A DNA stretch of 15,832 bases from Phycisphaerae bacterium (GCA_030448225.1 JAUJNJ010000107.1:1-15832), one strand, 5' to 3'; positions 1 to 7,661 are shown, counted from the first letter of the stretch. A program made the numbers and translations. Notes: a model not told the origin generated them from the letters alone.

Positions 1-51
1 GACGAGGATGGAGGATGGATGTAGCGACAATCGCCCGAGCCTTCATTCTCC

Positions 52-168
52 CTCCGCCTTCGCCTCCGCCTTCCCTCCGTGTCTCCGTGACTCCGTGGTC
101 CAACTTCACTCGAATCGACCGGCGTCCCAACATCCTCCTCCGACCTCCGCGTCTCCGCGTCTCCGCGG
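52..168. repeat. CTCCG-based short tandem repeat clusters
   Basis: Three adjacent arrays built on the same core are visible. A 12-bp unit (CTCCGCCTTCGC, then CTCCGCCTTCCC) occurs twice at 52-75. The octamer CTCCGTGN occurs three times at 75-98, with final base T, A, G. The octamer CTCCGCGN occurs three times at 145-168, with final base T, T, G. The two octamer arrays differ only by T or C at position 6 and both end in a GG(T) step, so they look like diverged copies of one array, 70 bp apart. No gene is supported in bases 1-246; the open frames here are low-complexity Pro/Ser/Arg translations of the repeats. Function is unknown. Confidence 0.8.
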
Positions 169-246
169 TTGCCTTCGCCCTCGCACGGCGACGTACGCCC
201 CCGGCGCAATTGGCGCGGCGGCGCCCCGCCGGTAGGTTCGGCGGGC

Positions 247-1351
247 ATGGAATCGTTCGACGCCGACCGCGCGGCGGCCAAGATGTTCTGCGTCGGGTTC
301 GACGGCACGACCGTGCCGCCGGCCGCGCGCGAGCTCATCGCGCGGGGCGTGAGCGGGGCCGTGCTGTTCGGGCGGAACGTCGCGTCGGCCGCGCAGGTGG
401 CCGACCTGTGCGCCGAGCTGAAGTCGCTCGCCGGCGACCGGCCACTGCTCGTGTGCGTCGACCAGGAGGGCGGCCGGGTCATGCGGCTGCGCGACGAGTT
501 CACGCCGGTGCCGTCGATGTGGGGCGTTCGGCGACCTACTGGCGACGCAAGCGCTGGCGGCGGCGGTCGGGCGGTGCTGAAGCGCGAGTGCGCGGTAAAC
601 ATCGACATGGACCCAGCGCCGGTGCTCGACGTCGACACGAACCCGGCCAACCCCGTGATCGCCGACCGCTCGCCGGCGCGACGCCCGACGTCGTCGCCCG
701 CCTCAGCCTGCTCATCGCGGCCATGCAGGCCGAGGGCGTCGCCGCGTGCGGGAAGCACTTCCCGGCCACGGCGACACGTCGCAGGACAGCCACCTGCACC
801 TGCCCCGGCTCTCGCACGCGATCGACCGCCTGCGCGCCATCGAGCCCTGCCGTTCGAGGCGGCGGTGCGGGCGGGCGTGGCGGCGATCATGACCCGCACG
901 TCGTGTTCGAGCCGCTCGACGCGACCTACCCCGCCACGAGCGAGCCGCCGGTCCTCGACGGGCTTCGCGTGGAACAAATGGATTTGATGGCGTCGTGTCC
1001 GACGCGATGGAGATGAAGGCGATCGCCAGCCACTTCCCGGTCGACGTCGTGACGCGGGCGCCAACGCCGGGGTCGACCTGTTCGCCGCGTGCGAGGAGCT
1101 CGACCCTGCACCGCGCGATCGACGCGCTCGCCGCCGCCGCCTGGAAGGGCGACGTCCCCCGCCCGGCTGGCCGAGGCCGGCCGCCGGATCGACGCGTTCG
1201 CCGCCCGTTACGTCCGCCCCGCCACCGGGGACGACTCCCGCGCGCGGTCATCGGCTCTGCTGAGCACGCGCGGTCGTCGACCGCATCCTCGCCCACGGCC
1301 GCGACGCGCGGCGGCGGGCAAGCACGACCCGACGGGCGCACCGGTTGGTGA
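247..1351 (+). CDS. nagZ: NagZ-type beta-N-acetylhexosaminidase (GH3), multiply frameshifted
   Basis: Glycoside hydrolase family 3 enzyme that would remove terminal beta-GlcNAc, typically from muropeptides during peptidoglycan recycling. The start ATG at 247 gives MESFDADRAAAKMFCVGFDG. The reading continues through SGAVLFGRNV and VDQEGGRVMRLR, which are typical of NagZ. Switching frames then recovers NIDMDPAPVLDVDTNP, the histidine-loop signature GVAACGKHFP followed by GHGDTSQDSHLHLP, the strand EAAVRAGVAAIMT, and SDAMEMKAIASHFP, which carries the expected nucleophilic Asp. The last family-like stretch, around AEAGRRIDAFAARY, is near 1165-1210. The C-terminal end is uncertain; 1351 is the stop of one plausible final frame. 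About ten frame changes are needed, while the key residues survive, so sequencing indels are more likely than a decayed gene. No strong Shine-Dalgarno is seen. It is followed on the same strand by a membrane acyltransferase that may also act on amino sugars. Confidence 0.85.
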
Positions 1352-1538
1352 GCGCTTCGCCGCGCCGGTCGCGTCCTGCGAAATCCGGGCACCGCGCGGG
1401 GACGCAGGGGCACAGATCGTGGAGCTTCGCGTCCTGGGCTTGGCTGCGAATGGTTCGCAAGCGGCGACCGTGCGACCTTCGAACGCCGGGCAGGTCGAGG
1501 CGCGCCGCGGGGAACCCTTCGGCCGAGAACTACGACAG

Positions 1539-2677
1539 ATGACCGACGCACCCCGCCACGTCCGCCGCCACGCCCGCCATCAGTGGCCGGTTGTTGTCGC
1601 TCGACGTCTTCCGCGGCATCGCGATCGCCGGGATGGTGCTGGTGAACAACCCCGGCACGTGGTCGGCGATCTACGCGCCGCTGAAGCACGCCGCGTGGCA
1701 CGGGTGGACGCCGACCGATTTCGTCTTCCCGTTCTTCCTGGTCATCGTCGGCGTGTCGATCGTTCCTCTCGCTCGCGAGCGGCGGGCGGCAAGGCGGGAA
1801 CCGGGCGTCGCTCGTCCTCGGCATCCTCCGGCGGGCGGTGATCATCTTCCTGCTGGGGATGCTGCTCAACGGCTTCCCTACTTCGACCTCTCCACGATCC
1901 GCATCCCTGGCGTCCTCCAACGCATCGCGGTGTGCTACGCCGTCGCCGCCATCCTCTTCCTCACCACGTCGCGCGCACGCAGGTGGTCGTCGCGGCGGTG
2001 ATACTCGTCGGCTATTGGCTGCTGATGACGCTCGTGCCGGTCCCGGGATACGGCCGGGGCGACCGCGGCTGCGAGGCGAACCTCGCCGCCCACGTCGACC
2101 GCATGCTCCTGGCCCGTCACATCTACAAGCCGACGTACGACCCCGGAAGGGCTGCTCAGCACCCTGCCGGCGGTCGGTGACCGTGCTCGCCGGGATCTTT
2201 ACCGGCCACTACTGCGGCGGGCGGGGCCCGGTCGAAAAATGCGCGGGGCTCTTCGTCGCCGGGGCGGCGTGCGTGATGGCGGGTGGGTTTGGGGCCTGGG
2301 CTTTCTGATCAACAAGCCGCTCTGGACGAGTCTTTACGTCCTGTTCACCGCCGGCATGTATGCCGCAACTGCTCGGGCTGTGCTTACTGGCTGATCGAGG
2401 CGGGGTCCGGCGGTGGTCGAAGCCGTTCGAGATCTACGGGACCAACGCGATCGCCGTCTTCGTGCTGTCCGGGCTCGTCGGCCGGACGCTCACGCTCATC
2501 AAGTTTCATCGGCCCGACGGCACCTCCACGACGCTGCGGCAGTTTCTTTACGAGGTGATGTTCGCGCGTGGGCGAGCGAGAAGAACGCGTCAGCGATGTA
2601 CGCGGTCTGCTACGTCCTGGTATGGCTCGGCCTGATGACGCTCCTCTACCGGCGCGCGCATCTTCATCAGGGTGTGA
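1539..2677 (+). CDS. Membrane acyltransferase, NagX/HGSNAT family (COG4299), multiply frameshifted
   Basis: Polytopic inner-membrane protein related to heparan-alpha-glucosaminide N-acetyltransferase, which transfers acetyl groups across a membrane to a glucosamine amine. The best start is ATG 1539 (MTDAP), followed by a one-base shift in a C run. The rest reads [18 protein letters not shown], then [16 protein letters not shown]. The hallmark [19 protein letters not shown] follows; this is the loop holding the catalytic His in the human enzyme (H..WHG). Later segments recovered in alternating frames are [98 protein letters not shown] and [20 protein letters not shown]. The end is IFIRV-stop at 2675-2677. 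The length of about 380 residues and order of motifs match full-length family members. Roughly eight or nine single-base shifts are needed. It lies 190 bp after nagZ on the same strand, which suggests a shared role in GlcNAc/MurNAc recycling (inference). The true substrate cannot be read from sequence. Confidence 0.85.
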
Positions 2678-3003
2678 CGGCAGAGGGCGTGGTCAAGGCT
2701 CGCCCAACCACGCAAACGCCGGGATCGACGCCGCTGAAAGGAACGCCGTCTGGCGACGTCTCTGGGCGCACGCACTTCAGGCATTGGGAACGACGAGACG
2801 TAATCAAGCGCGTGCGTGCAGGATTTTGCCGGGGGTGGCATGGAGCGCCTTTCCGGATAACCCGGTATTCCACGTTTCGCCGCAGGCCCGAAGGGACCGC
2901 CGCGGGTTATTCGATAGCGCGCGAAGCCGCGAGCGGCCTGCGATGGATCAGGTCGAGTTATGGGCCCTGGTGATTCGCCACGTGTCGGCCGAGGTTCGCC
3001 GGG
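2678..3003. other. Intergenic region between convergent genes, with palindromic element
   Basis: This 326-bp stretch separates the ends of the acyltransferase (plus) and the TPM gene (minus). It holds one copy of a 74-bp imperfect palindrome (2845-2918) and a small hairpin, GCCGC-GA-GCGGC, at 2926-2937. The open frames crossing it on both strands show no family-like composition. No classical terminator with a T run is visible. Confidence 0.6.
2845..2918 (+). repeat. 74-bp palindromic dispersed element, copy 1
   Basis: Matches the reverse complement of 6701-6774 at 63 of 74 positions without gaps (counted by eye). The ends form an imperfect inverted repeat: one arm contains CCGGATAACCCGG and the other CCGCGGGTTATTCG, so AACCCG pairs with CGGGTT. 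The centre, GCAGGCCC-GAAGGG-ACCGC, is a second nested hairpin; here one A interrupts the stem that is complete in the other copy. It sits between two convergent genes, the classic location for REP/BIME or small MITE-like sequences. No coding capacity. Confidence 0.8.
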
Positions 3004-4174
3004 TCAGAAGTCGCCGCCGCTGCTGTCGCCGGCGAAGTCGCCGCCGCCGAAGTCGCCGCCGCCACCCTCGACGCCGCCGTAGCTGTCGGCGTCGAAGTCG
3101 CCGCCGGTGCTGGCGTCGCCGACGCCGCCCGCGCCCGCGCGTGCCGCCGGCGGCCGCGTTGGGGTCGGCGTTGAGGGTCGTTGGCCTGGGCGGCGTTGTC
3201 GGCGCCGAAGATCTTGCTGCCGATGTAGTCCCGCCGAGCAGGCCGCCGAGCAGGCCCCGCCCACGCCGCGCCTGGAACCCGCCGCCGCCGCCGAACCCGC
3301 CGCCGAAGCCGCCCTGCTGCGGATAGCCACCCTGCTGCGGGTAGCCGCCCTGCTGCGGGTTGCCGCCCGGATAGTTGCCGCCGGGCATCTGCGGCGGGTA
3401 GCCGGGGCCGCCCGGCCGTAGCTGCCCTGGCCGTAGCCGCCGCCGCCCTGCTGGGTGCGTCGTGCGAAGATGCCGCGGACGAGGGTGAAGATCGCGAACA
3501 TCGCGATGCCGACGCAGAGGAGGCTTCCTGATGCCGCCGGTGCCGCACCCCATCCCGCCGGGCACGCCCAGTACGCGCGCCGCCGCGCGGGCCGCTGCCC
3601 CCGCCGCCGACCCGCTGTCCGGATGGCTGCTGCTGCCCCTGCACCGCCCGCGGCCGCCGCCCTCGCGGCCGCCTTGGCCGGCGGGTCTGCCAGCCGGCGG
3701 TCGACCTCTTCCACGGCCTTGAGGATGCCGTCGTCGAACTCGCCCGCCTTGAACCACGGCTGCATGACCTGGGCGACCGCCCGGTGGTCGGCCTCGGCGA
3801 ACGCGTCGCCTCCAGCGCATCGGGATGCTCGACCCGACCTCGTAGTGGCCCGGGTCGCGCGCGTGATCAGGATCATCACCGACGCGTGTTGCGGCTCCTT
3901 GCCGAGTGCGGATCCACTCGCCGAAGAACTGGTCGGCCGTCGCCTTCGTGTACTGCGAGCGGAGCGACGACGGGATCGACGGGTACGTCGATCGCCAGCG
4001 TCTTGCCGTGCGTCTGCTTGATCCGCCGGATCGCGTCGTTCAGCCGGCCCTCGGTGTTACTCGTGAAGAAGTCGCCCTTGTCGCTCACCCGCCGACGCGA
4101 CGGCGCGCCGACGGCCAACATCAGCGCCACCATCGCGATTGCCGCGTAACCGTATTGTTTGTCATCGACCGCAT
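3004..4174 (-). CDS. TPM-domain exported membrane protein with Gly/Gln-rich tail, frameshifted
   Basis: The N-terminal half resembles the TPM domain (TPM_phosphatase/YgcG family). This is an extracytoplasmic fold linked in other bacteria to envelope function and, in plants, to photosystem repair. ATG 4174 gives MRSMTNN, preceded at a spacing of 6 by a GGGAGG ribosome-binding site (4181-4186). A one-base shift leads to the signal-peptide core AAIAMVALMLAVGAP. Then come LNDAIRRIKQTHGKTLAIDV, QYTKATADQFFGEWIR, KEPQHASVMILITR and the typical TPM end VMQPWFKAGEFDDGILKAVE. An Ala-rich linker leads to one membrane segment (LLCVGIAMFAIFTLVRGIFA). The tail has PQQGGY repeats, GLLGGLLGGYIGSKIFG and a C-terminal series of GGDF units ending SSGGDF-stop. 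Total length would be about 390 residues. At least five frame changes are needed. The function in this organism is unknown; the TPM call is from motif pattern only. Confidence 0.75.
3309..3362 (-). repeat. 18-bp tandem repeat x3 encoding PQQGGY
   Basis: Three head-to-tail 18-bp units at 3309-3326, 3327-3344 and 3345-3362 differ at only a few bases. On the minus strand they encode three copies of the hexapeptide QQGGYP/PQQGGY in the low-complexity tail of the TPM protein. Such in-frame repeats can expand or contract by slippage without breaking the frame. Confidence 0.85.
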
Positions 4175-4333
4175 CAAGAACCTCCCGCCGTCGTGGCCCC
4201 CGCGTCAGTCGACGCGCCGCGGCCGCCGGCCGTGCAAACCGTGAGTCTGACCACGAAGGCCCTGAATGTGAACCCGGAAAACGTTACGTGGACGCCGCTG
4301 ACCGCGTCGGGCATGCCCGACGAGCCTGCCGAT

Positions 4334-4746
4334 CTACCGGCCGAGATGACGACGCGCTGGCGGTCGCCGCCGAGGTGATCGATCGTCACATCGATGCGGC
4401 CCGGCGGCAGGAGCGATCCACCCGCGCCGCTCCACTCGACGACCACGCCCCCTGCTCGAGCAGTTCGGCGCCGATCGCGTCGAAGTCGTCGGCCTGCTCA
4501 CGCGGTAGGCGTCGAGGTGGTAGACGGCGAGCCGCCCGCCTTCGTAGACGTTGAGCAGGACGTACGTCGGGCTGCTGACCGACCGCTCGCTGCCGCCGAG
4601 CCCGCGGACGAGGCCGCGGACGAACCGCGTCTTGCCCGCCCCGAGGTCCCCGTGCGTGCCGTGACGCACTCGCCGCCGCGCAGCGTGGCGGCGAGGTCGG
4701 CGGTAATCGACTCGGTCTGCTCCGGGCCGTCGGATTCGTGCACCAC
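4334..4746 (-). CDS. tsaE: TsaE, tRNA t6A biosynthesis ATPase, frameshifted
   Basis: TsaE (YjeE) is the P-loop ATPase that works with TsaB and TsaD to make N6-threonylcarbamoyladenosine at position 37 of ANN-decoding tRNAs; it is usually essential. A GTG start at 4746, with AAAGGGG just upstream, gives [20 protein letters not shown]. After a shift, the Walker A motif [20 protein letters not shown] appears. It is followed by [14 protein letters not shown] and the family motif [11 protein letters not shown]. Then [17 protein letters not shown] and [10 protein letters not shown] (the usual EW motif), [19 protein letters not shown] and VISAG. A one-base shift after VISAG meets TAG at 4334, giving about 137 residues, close to the family's usual length. 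Without that shift the frame runs to TGA 4174-4176, adding about 52 unrelated residues. At least three frame changes are needed. It is divergent from the secretin-like gene. Confidence 0.85.
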
Positions 4747-4861
4747 GCCGCCCCTTTAGTTACCACCATCAACCCGCACAAGGTACAGTCGCGGCCGTCC
4801 GAGCGGCTCCACGCGGGGCCGCACGCGCGCACCGACCACGCACCTTCGCGAAAGGCACGCC

Positions 4862-5531
4862 ATGCCGACCCGCCCTTCCTGGCCGCTTCGCTGTTGCTCG
4901 CCTGCCTCGCGACCACGGTCCACGCGGAACCCGACCGCGCGCGCCGCCGACCGCCGCCGCGGACGCGGGGGAACTCGTTAAACTCGAGAAGGTGATCCCG
5001 GAGCAGCCCTTCGACCCCGCGGCACTCGGAGAAGCGATCGACCGATTCCGCCCTGCCACCCGCGCTCACGCCTTCGTCAACTGGCGAGCCCTGGAGGCGG
5101 CGGGAATCGATCGGACCGCGCCGGTCACGGTGCGCGTACGTAACGTCAAGGCTTCGAAAGCCCTGACCGCCCTCCTTGACGCGATTGTTCACGGGCGCGA
5201 CGCGCTGAGTTTCTCGGTCGACGACGGCGCGATCCTGGTGACGACGAAGGCCGACCTCGCCGACAACCTGGTGACGAAGGTCTACGACGTGCGCGAGCTG
5301 ATCCTCGGCCGTAAAGCCAAGACGAGCGACGTGCCGCCGGCGGACCGCGAACGGCTGGCGAACGACATCGTCACGCTGATCGTCGAGAGCGTCGGGGCGA
5401 AAAGCTGGCGCGAGCCCGGCGGCCTCGGGTCGGCCCGGCACCTGAGCGGGCAGGTCATCGTGACGCAAACGCCGGACAACCATCGCACGATCGACCAAGC
5501 CCTGACAAAGCTACGCCAGCACCGCGAATAG
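4862..5531 (+). CDS. Exported secretin-N-terminal-like (STN/N-domain-like) protein
   Basis: Small exported protein of about 220 residues. ATG 4862 follows AAAGG (4851-4855) at a spacing of 6. A one-base shift after MPTR joins it to the signal sequence core FLAASLLLACLATTVHAEPD, with a likely cleavage after VHA. A second shift near 4960 leads to the open main part: LVKLEKVIPEQPFDPAALGE, FVNWRALEAAGIDRTAPVTV, ASKALTALLDAIV, FSVDDGAILVTTKADL, then LVTKVYDVRELILG and HLSGQVIVTQTPDNHRTIDQ, ending KLRQHRE. The pattern of a beta-alpha-beta 'NW..LE.AGI...PVTVRV' unit, a 'VDDGAILVTT' strand, a 'KVYDVREL' linker and 'G.vIVTQTPDNHR.I' resembles the N-terminal domains of type II/III secretins. No C-terminal pore domain follows, so it is not a complete secretin. 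The partner and role are unknown. It faces thiL tail to tail, 116 bp away. Confidence 0.7.
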
Positions 5532-5647
5532 CGGCCGCGACCTATCGCCGTCCCGCGAGCCCGCGGTGGATTGATCGAACGGAGTTGCTGCGCTCGAGCC
5601 CGGCGGAAATAACCCCCTCTCAGAACGCTGGCGAGAACCACGGCTGC

Positions 5648-6553
5648 TCACACCCCGTGCTCCCACCCCTTCGGCTCGAGTGGCTCGCGGCCCTTGTCGG
5701 TCTGCAGCCACACGCCAGGCTCGCTCGTGATCGTGCCGATGCGGGTGACGACCAGGCGTTCGCCGCGGGGGGCGGTGAAGAGCAGTTCGTAGTCCTCGCC
5801 GTCGTTGAGGGCGTGGTCGAGCGGCGCGCGGCCGTCGCGTTGCATGAGCAGGATCGCGTCGTCGTGGATCGGGATGGCGGCGGCGTCGATCACGGCGCCC
5901 ACGCCGCTTTCGCGGCAGAGGTGGCCGAGGTCGCGAGAGAGGCCGTCGCTGAGGTCGATCATCGACGTGATGCCGAGGTCCGGCGCCAGCCGGCGGCCGA
6001 GCGCGACGCGGGGCTCGAACGTCAGGTGCCGCCCGAGGATGCTGCCGCCCAGCGGCCCGCTGACGTACACCGCGTCGCCCGGCTTGGCGCCGGCGCGGGT
6101 GACAGGCTTCAGGCCCGCGCTGCGGCCCATGATCGTGACGGTCACGACGAGCGGCCCCGGCCACGACGCGGTGTCGCCGCCGACGATCGGGCAGCCGAAC
6201 GGGTCGGCCGCGTCGCGCAGGCCGAGGTAGAGTTCCTTCGCGTAGTCGGCGCCGACGCCGCGCGGCAGCGCCACGGTCACGACGGCGGCGGCGGGCAAGC
6301 ACGCCATCGCGGCGCAGTCGGAGAGGTTGCGGTTCATCACCTTGCGGCCGACCTGCCGGGGCGTGTGGCGGGCGGCGTCGAAGTGGACGCCGTCGAGCAC
6401 CTGGTCGCACCCGACGACGAGCAGGTCGTCGGCCGGCCACTTCAGGACCGCCAGGTCGTCGCCCGGCGGCACGACGACGACCGCGCCCCCGCCGACGGCG
6501 GGCGCCGGTTGCTGGCCGCGCACCCAGTTGATGAGGTCGAACTCGCCCGACAT
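5648..6553 (-). CDS. thiL: Thiamine-monophosphate kinase ThiL
   Basis: Cytoplasmic ATP-dependent kinase converting thiamine monophosphate to thiamine pyrophosphate, the last step of coenzyme synthesis. The gene is open for 301 residues, close to the family norm. Motifs occur in the expected order: VPPGDDLAVL near residue 29, CDQVLDGVHFD near 49, KVMNRNLSDCAAMA near 71, VGGDTASWPGPLVVTVTIMG near 123, GDAVYVSGPLGGS near 155, MIDLSDGLSRDLGHL near 188 and LNDGEDYELLFTAP near 238. It ends in GWEHGV, resembling the usual 'GW/Y.HF' terminus. The GDD and D..DGVHFD aspartates bind metal and nucleotide in the family. The ATG at 6553 has no Shine-Dalgarno; a TAGAAT -10-like hexamer ends only 8 nt upstream. 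No TPP riboswitch (THI-box) core was found upstream. Confidence 0.95.
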   Translation of the reverse strand: MSGEFDLINWVRGQQPAPAVGGGAVVVVPPGDDLAVLKWPADDLLVVGCDQVLDGVHFDAARHTPRQVGRKVMNRNLSDCAAMACLPAAAVVTVALPRGVGADYAKELYLGLRDAADPFGCPIVGGDTASWPGPLVVTVTIMGRSAGLKPVTRAGAKPGDAVYVSGPLGGSILGRHLTFEPRVALGRRLAPDLGITSMIDLSDGLSRDLGHLCRESGVGAVIDAAAIPIHDDAILLMQRDGRAPLDHALNDGEDYELLFTAPRGERLVVTRIGTITSEPGVWLQTDKGREPLEPKGWEHGV

Positions 6554-6561
6554 GGCCGCGG

Positions 6562-6567
6562 ATTCTA
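6562..6567 (-). promoter_or_regulatory. Candidate -10 element of thiL (possible leaderless start)
   Basis: On the minus strand the hexamer is TAGAAT, five of six matches to TATAAT. Only eight bases separate it from the thiL ATG, so transcription from it would begin at or within a base or two of the start codon. There is no Shine-Dalgarno and no clear -35. Evidence is weak. Confidence 0.25.
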
Positions 6568-6700
6568 CCGGTGGGGACGGCGCCGCTGATACGGCGGAAT
6601 CGAGAAGCGCGCGCGATCACACCATCACCCGAACGGGTCCGATCTCATCTCGACGCGAGATCCGGGTGAGCGTTCCGGCGACGCGCACCGTCGTTTAGAG

Positions 6701-6774
6701 CCTATCGGACAACCCGCGGCGGGCCCTTCGGGCCTGCGGCGAAACGTGGGGAGCCGGGTTAATCGGATAGGCGC
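6701..6774 (-). repeat. 74-bp palindromic dispersed element, copy 2 (inverted)
   Basis: Inverted copy of 2845-2918 (63/74 identical by eye). Its ends form CCTATCGGACAACCCG against CGGGTTAATCGGATAGG, an imperfect terminal inverted repeat. Its centre is a complete hairpin, GCGGGCCC-TTC-GGGCCTGC, with eight pairs including one G-T. The copy is intact and lies between divergent genes, so it is not simply a terminator for one of them. Confidence 0.8.
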
Positions 6775-6996
6775 TTAGCCGCCGCTGGGAGAGCGGCGCT
6801 CACCACCGCGGGACCGAGCGAAGCCACACGCGGATACCGCAGGTTCTCGCCATGTCCGTCGTCACCCGTGCCCGCGTCTGCGGATCGTGATGTGCCGCCC
6901 GCGACGACGCGATCGTCGGGCGGGTATAAACGCGCCCGCGCCCGCCCGCGCGGTAAACCGCCCGGCCGGCCGTGCCGATGATGGGGAGACGCCTCG

Positions 6997-7518
6997 ATGC
7001 ACGAACAGCGACTGACGACGGTCGTGCGACGCCTGCTGCTGTGGACGCTCGTCTGCTGCGTGAGCGCCGCGCCGAGCTTCGCGTGGGCCTATCAGGCGTA
7101 CGACCGGGCCGCGATGGCGCTCGGCGTCGCGCTCTTCGCCGGCGTCTACACCGCGCTGACCAGCACCGAGGCGTTCGACCGCTTCCACCGCCGGCCGTTC
7201 GTCCGGCGGACGCTCTACATCGGCTACGGCACGCGGATCGGCCTGTCGCTGGCGTTCCCGGTCGGCCTCGGCCTCGACATGATGCCCGGGATGCTGAGCC
7301 TCCGCTTCGTCGAGGCCGTGCTGAGGCTCGACCCGCACTCGTTCGCCGGCACGTTCGCCACCACGCTCGTGCAGGGCGCGATCCTCAACGCGATCGTGCT
7401 GTTCTTCATGTGGGTCGTGTACGGCATCCAGCGCGCGACGATGAAGCCGCCGGAACCGCCGGAGGACCGACGGCGCGGCTTCGAGGTGCTGGCGGCGCCG
7501 CAGGCACCGCGGGCGTGA
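6997..7518 (+). CDS. Small multi-spanning membrane protein of unknown function
   Basis: An open 173-residue frame with a good ribosome-binding site (GGGGAG at 6983-6988, eight bases before ATG 6997). Hydrophobic segments lie near residues 11-31 (LLLWTLVCCVSAAPSFAWAY), 39-53 (AAMALGVALFAGVYTAL), 75-97 (RIGLSLAFPVGLGLDMMPGM) and 120-145 (TLVQGAILNAIVLFFMWVVY). Between them are short Arg-rich loops (FHRRPFVRR), and the C-terminus is cytosolic-looking and rich in Pro and Arg. It has no enzymatic motif and I do not recognise the family. The first segment could be an uncleaved signal anchor. It is followed by hairpins at 7520-7553, then a PilZ gene in the same direction 143 bp on. Confidence 0.75.
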   Translation: MHEQRLTTVVRRLLLWTLVCCVSAAPSFAWAYQAYDRAAMALGVALFAGVYTALTSTEAFDRFHRRPFVRRTLYIGYGTRIGLSLAFPVGLGLDMMPGMLSLRFVEAVLRLDPHSFAGTFATTLVQGAILNAIVLFFMWVVYGIQRATMKPPEPPEDRRRGFEVLAAPQAPRA

Positions 7519-7519
7519 A

Positions 7520-7553
7520 CCGATCCACATGATCGGCAGCGAGCCCTTCGGGC
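7520..7553. terminator. Double hairpin after the membrane-protein gene
   Basis: Two bases after the TGA (7516-7518), CCGATC-CACAT-GATCGG (7520-7536) forms a perfect 6-bp stem. It is followed by GCCC-TTC-GGGC (7543-7553). There is no T run, so intrinsic termination is uncertain; transcript-end protection or a repeat remnant is equally possible. The second hairpin shares its CCCTTCGGG centre with the 74-bp element. Confidence 0.4.
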
Positions 7554-7661
7554 ATACGGCTAAAAGGGGCGGGCGCTTTCCGAAGTGGCTCGTCGTAGGA
7601 CGTCGGGCGCTCGACCGTTTCCGACCTGTTTCCCACCCGCGCCGAATCGGGAAGAGCGATC

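Larger units (their letters stand above)
6554..6996. other. Divergent intergenic region with several hairpins
   Basis: A 443-bp gene-free stretch between divergently transcribed thiL (minus) and the small membrane protein (plus). It contains a nested hairpin at 6626-6668: outer CACCCG/CGGGTG, with inner ATCTCG-ACG-CGAGAT at 6647-6661. It also contains the second copy of the 74-bp palindrome (6701-6774) and an imperfect stem, AGCCGCCGCT/AGCGGCGCT, just after it. A TATAAA at 6925-6930 lies 66 bp before the next ATG but lacks a recognisable -35. No RNA gene was recognised. Confidence 0.5.

Noticed and set aside
3004..3120. GGDF units suggesting a diguanylate cyclase GGDEF domain
   Set aside because: The units are short Gly-Gly-Asp-Phe repeats in a low-complexity tail; the Glu and the surrounding cyclase fold are missing.
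3309..3362. CRISPR-like short repeats
   Set aside because: The units are contiguous 18-bp tandem repeats without spacers and lie within a coding region.
6554..6700. TPP riboswitch upstream of thiL
   Set aside because: No CTGAGA-type THI-box core or the paired helices were found on the minus strand; only simple GC hairpins are present.
6862..7530. Minus-strand open frame of 222 codons across the membrane-protein gene
   Set aside because: The plus-strand frame has a good ribosome-binding site and real membrane helices; the minus frame is Arg/Glu/His-rich shadow.
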